Assembly: GCA_012862575.1 (NCBI GenBank)
Contig: BLSF01000004.1
Span: 124,001-188,000, forward strand
Direction: 5' to 3'
DNA length: 64,000 nt
DNA from: Parietichytrium sp. I65-24A
Lineage: Eukaryota; Sar; Bigyra; Thraustochytrida; Thraustochytriidae
Part shown: positions 61,867 to 64,000 of the stretch, one piece after another
Layout: each line of letters opens with the position of its first letter
Position numbering within the stretch: the first letter of the stretch is position 1
Made by a program: the position numbers and the translations under genes
The notes under the pieces: model-generated
Database searches by the model: none
What the model saw: only the letters and a program-made list of their open reading frames with translations
What the model was told of the DNA's origin: nothing

Positions 61867-64000
61867 ATGAGTCTGAGCCGGGCAATCAGGCCTGGCGATT
61901 TGCCCTTGGTCTCCAAGGTTTTGGACGTCCCAGTGAATTTGTCTGGGAATGGGGATGCAAGTGGGAGGTTCAAGATCGTACAGTTGCTATTCCTTTCGGA
62001 GCTGGAGAAGCAACACGCGGGGAGGCGCCAATCCTCGGTCGCCTCCACGAGACGGATCCCCAACGCAGTGTTCGAGTCAGACAAAAGCTCATCGGAAGTT
62101 GACGAAGTTGACGACTCGGAATCTTCCTCGGTCAGTTCAGCTGAGAGTCCGATTAAACAAAGTGAGAGGGTGGAAATTCTTTCTTCCGGTGACCCCGTCG
62201 ACATGAGGGCAGAGTTTGAGCAGATAAAGAGTATCCTCAAAGGGTTGGATTTTGAGGACCTGATTCCCCTGTTCGTGGAGAATGAGTGCACCACAATGGA
62301 GGATGCCAAGGCTCTTACCCACCAGGACCTGCGGGATTGGGGTGTGGAGCTCTTCCATGACCGGGCTTCGATCATTCACAGCTTTGTAGATTACCAGCAA
62401 ACCCGGTCTACTGCAGCGGCAATTTCTTCAGACTCGAGCAGCGTGCTCTCCATGAGCTCGTCAGAAACTTCGTCCGTGTCTCTTATCGAAGTGGAGGAGG
62501 ACGCGGAAGGTCCTTTATCGGAGTCGTCTTCAGCGGAGAGCAGTGCAATTGAAGAAGAGTCCACTGAAGTGCAGGACCTCATGAAGAACATTGGCTACCA
62601 GAGATATGCAAATTTATTTGTGGGAATGTCAATCGAGGAGGCGGAGGAGCTTGACCACGCTGTCCTTGAGGAACTCGGTGTTCTCATTGGCTCGCAGCGC
62701 GAGAAGATACTTTCTGCAATTAGAAGCGTCGCACTTGAGAAGACGAAGCAGAATTTGCTTAAAGACCCTGTATCAGTGCGCCCGCGCAGGAGATCACGGC
62801 AGGTGTCGCGAAAACGTGAGGCCTCCGCAGTGCCTGTTCCGGTGACGCAAATGGTTCGAGTTATACCTAGTAAGGTGAAGAGGAGCGCTTCTGCGCGCCC
62901 TCCGAAAACTAGAAGAATGATAAGCTTAGAAAAGGCTTTGAAGGAGAAGCCAACGCAAGTTACCGTAACCCGGAAAAAGAGGGACTTCCACACCTTGGAC
63001 GAAGATTTTGAAGGTTTGTTGAAAAACATCGGCCTTTTAGAGTACAAACCGAAGTTTGTATCCGTTGGAAAGCTATCTTTGGAAGATGCGCGAGGTCTCA
63101 CCATGGGAGATTTGCAGGATTTGGGTATTTCTGTTTACACCCACCGAAGGCTGCTAGTGGAGCGCATCAAGGATGTTCTTGACTCGCCATCAAAAGTTGC
63201 TCTGCGTGAAAGGGTGATGGTTTCAGTGCCGGAAGACTCCGATCTGGAGAGTGACGACGAAGGTGAAATCGAAGCGGAGCTCAGCAATATCCTGGATGAG
63301 CTTGCTCTGGATTGCTACAAAGTAGACCTTTGTCGCGCAGGCTATCGTGCAGTGCGAGATTTCGAAGGGGTGACAGAACGGGACATGAGAGAAGCGGGCG
63401 TCACAAACTTTGCTCACGGGGACATATTGATTACAAAAATGCGTGAGCTTAACAAGCCTGTGCCTGCGCCTCAGGACGGGGGTGGGGCAGCGTCTTCGGA
63501 CACCACATCCGACTCGAGCAGTTCAAGCTCCGATTCAGATAGCTCGGACGCAGCTTCTGTGAAAGATACATCCGGCAGTAAGAAGAAGAAGAAGAAAAAG
63601 GGTTCTAGCGGAAAGAAGAGCGGGAAAAAGGGCTCTGACTCTGACTCGGACGACGACAAGAAAAAGAAGAAGGGCGACAAGAGCAGTGACAAAAAGAAGA
63701 AGAAAAAGAAGAAAAAGAAAGGGAAGCCTTCGAACGGAAGCGCAGCTGAGAAAAAGGAGATCAAAAAGGTGCTCACAAAAAATGAACTCGGGCACTTTTA
63801 CACCAAATTGAGCAAGGCCAAGCTTCTCAGTTTTGCAGCGCTCAAAAAGGTTTCCCACGAGGATCTGACCAAGGCAGGTATCATTCCGCTTCCTAAACGA
63901 AAGGCCATTCGCAAGCTTTTTAAGACTTACAAGCCCAAGTTCAAAGCGGAGAAGGACTCCAGCGACGACTCGGATGACGACAAAAAAGTGTCCAAGAAGA
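61867..64000 (+). CDS. SAM-domain repeat protein with Lys/Ser-rich tract (runs off the window)
   Basis: The frame is open from ATG 61867 to the window end, at least 711 residues with no stop. Five SAM-like modules are seen. Module 1, about 115-175, has LKGLDFEDLIPLFVENECTT and LRDWGVELFHDRASIIHSF. Module 2, about 236-287, has MKNIGYQRYANLFVGMSIEE. Module 3, about 381-440, has LKNIGLLEYKPKFVSVGKLS and LQDLGISVYTHRRLLVERI. Module 4, about 472-530, has MREAGVTNFAHGDILITKM. Module 5, about 640-690, has LTKAGIIPLPKRKAIRKLF. All show the SAM pattern of an L..(I/L)G..Y...F start and an L...GI...G.R..I end. Acidic Ser stretches separate the modules. A very basic Lys tract with SDSDSDDD lies at about 565-625. 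It is probably a scaffold that polymerises or binds partners through SAM domains, possibly nuclear or nucleolar. The C-terminus is unknown. Confidence 0.82.
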   Translation, partial: MSLSRAIRPGDLPLVSKVLDVPVNLSGNGDASGRFKIVQLLFLSELEKQHAGRRQSSVASTRRIPNAVFESDKSSSEVDEVDDSESSSVSSAESPIKQSERVEILSSGDPVDMRAEFEQIKSILKGLDFEDLIPLFVENECTTMEDAKALTHQDLRDWGVELFHDRASIIHSFVDYQQTRSTAAAISSDSSSVLSMSSSETSSVSLIEVEEDAEGPLSESSSAESSAIEEESTEVQDLMKNIGYQRYANLFVGMSIEEAEELDHAVLEELGVLIGSQREKILSAIRSVALEKTKQNLLKDPVSVRPRRRSRQVSRKREASAVPVPVTQMVRVIPSKVKRSASARPPKTRRMISLEKALKEKPTQVTVTRKKRDFHTLDEDFEGLLKNIGLLEYKPKFVSVGKLSLEDARGLTMGDLQDLGISVYTHRRLLVERIKDVLDSPSKVALRERVMVSVPEDSDLESDDEGEIEAELSNILDELALDCYKVDLCRAGYRAVRDFEGVTERDMREAGVTNFAHGDILITKMRELNKPVPAPQDGGGAASSDTTSDSSSSSSDSDSSDAASVKDTSGSKKKKKKKGSSGKKSGKKGSDSDSDDDKKKKKGDKSSDKKKKKKKKKKGKPSNGSAAEKKEIKKVLTKNELGHFYTKLSKAKLLSFAALKKVSHEDLTKAGIIPLPKRKAIRKLFKTYKPKFKAEKDSSDDSDDDKKVSKK
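63580..63730 (+). repeat. low-complexity AAG/GAC-rich coding tract
   Basis: It encodes runs of Lys mixed with Ser/Asp between the fourth and fifth SAM-like modules. Confidence 0.85.

Noticed and set aside
1-64000. CRISPR array, prophage, insertion sequence or operon-type organisation
   Set aside because: Genes have introns, long spacers and eukaryotic domains; no regularly spaced repeats, integrases or transposase cores were seen.

Overview
The window looks like nuclear DNA of a heterotrophic stramenopile, most likely a thraustochytrid (Labyrinthulomycetes). That identification is inferred from style, not from a search. The genes are eukaryotic, with few short GT-AG introns (65, 87, 93 and 95 bp where they can be placed). 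They encode Golgi type II membrane proteins, Pro/Thr-rich linkers of the kind common in stramenopile surface proteins, a mitochondrial-type ABC half-transporter, a COQ10-like protein, a kinesin relative and SAM-type repeats. I see no prokaryotic, plasmid or phage signature.

Layout. 0.1-9.4 kb: a type II Golgi protein (minus strand), then about 7 kb without an intact gene, then a small protein kinase. 10-15.7 kb: a compact cluster with a mitochondrial ABC half-transporter (minus) divergent from an MFS transporter (plus) across a repeat-rich spacer, and a Tudor-like/HNH protein convergent with the MFS gene. 18.5-37.3 kb: a tandem array, all on the plus strand, of secreted membrane-anchored subtilisins (S8) sharing one architecture: signal peptide, I9-like propeptide, S8 domain, Pro/Thr linker, 8-cysteine domain, membrane segment and short tail. 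Two copies (18.6 and 25.2 kb) are complete. Two (30.1 and 36.5 kb) are interrupted by assembly gaps at the same base. One (21.6 kb) has lost the protease and carries three cysteine-rich domains. A 1-kb repeat on both sides of a single N, and a decayed AT-hook gene, lie between the third and fourth proteases.

37.6-60.3 kb: every recognisable gene is on the minus strand. There is a kinesin-like coiled-coil protein with a ruined P-loop, a sulfotransferase-like type II protein with a Pro/Thr minisatellite, two O-fucosyltransferase-like proteins, two exostosin-like (GT47-type) paralogues with the same intron plus a decayed third copy, and a COQ10-EF-hand fusion. 61.9 kb to the window end: an open-ended plus-strand gene for a protein with five SAM-like modules and a long Lys/Ser tract.

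How they may work together (inference): the sulfotransferase-like, fucosyltransferase-like and exostosin-like proteins would build or decorate a sulfated, fucose-containing polysaccharide or glycoprotein in the Golgi, fitting a walled or scaled cell. The subtilisins, with strongly biased codons, look like abundant surface proteases for feeding or wall remodelling. Most start codons were set at the first in-frame ATG.
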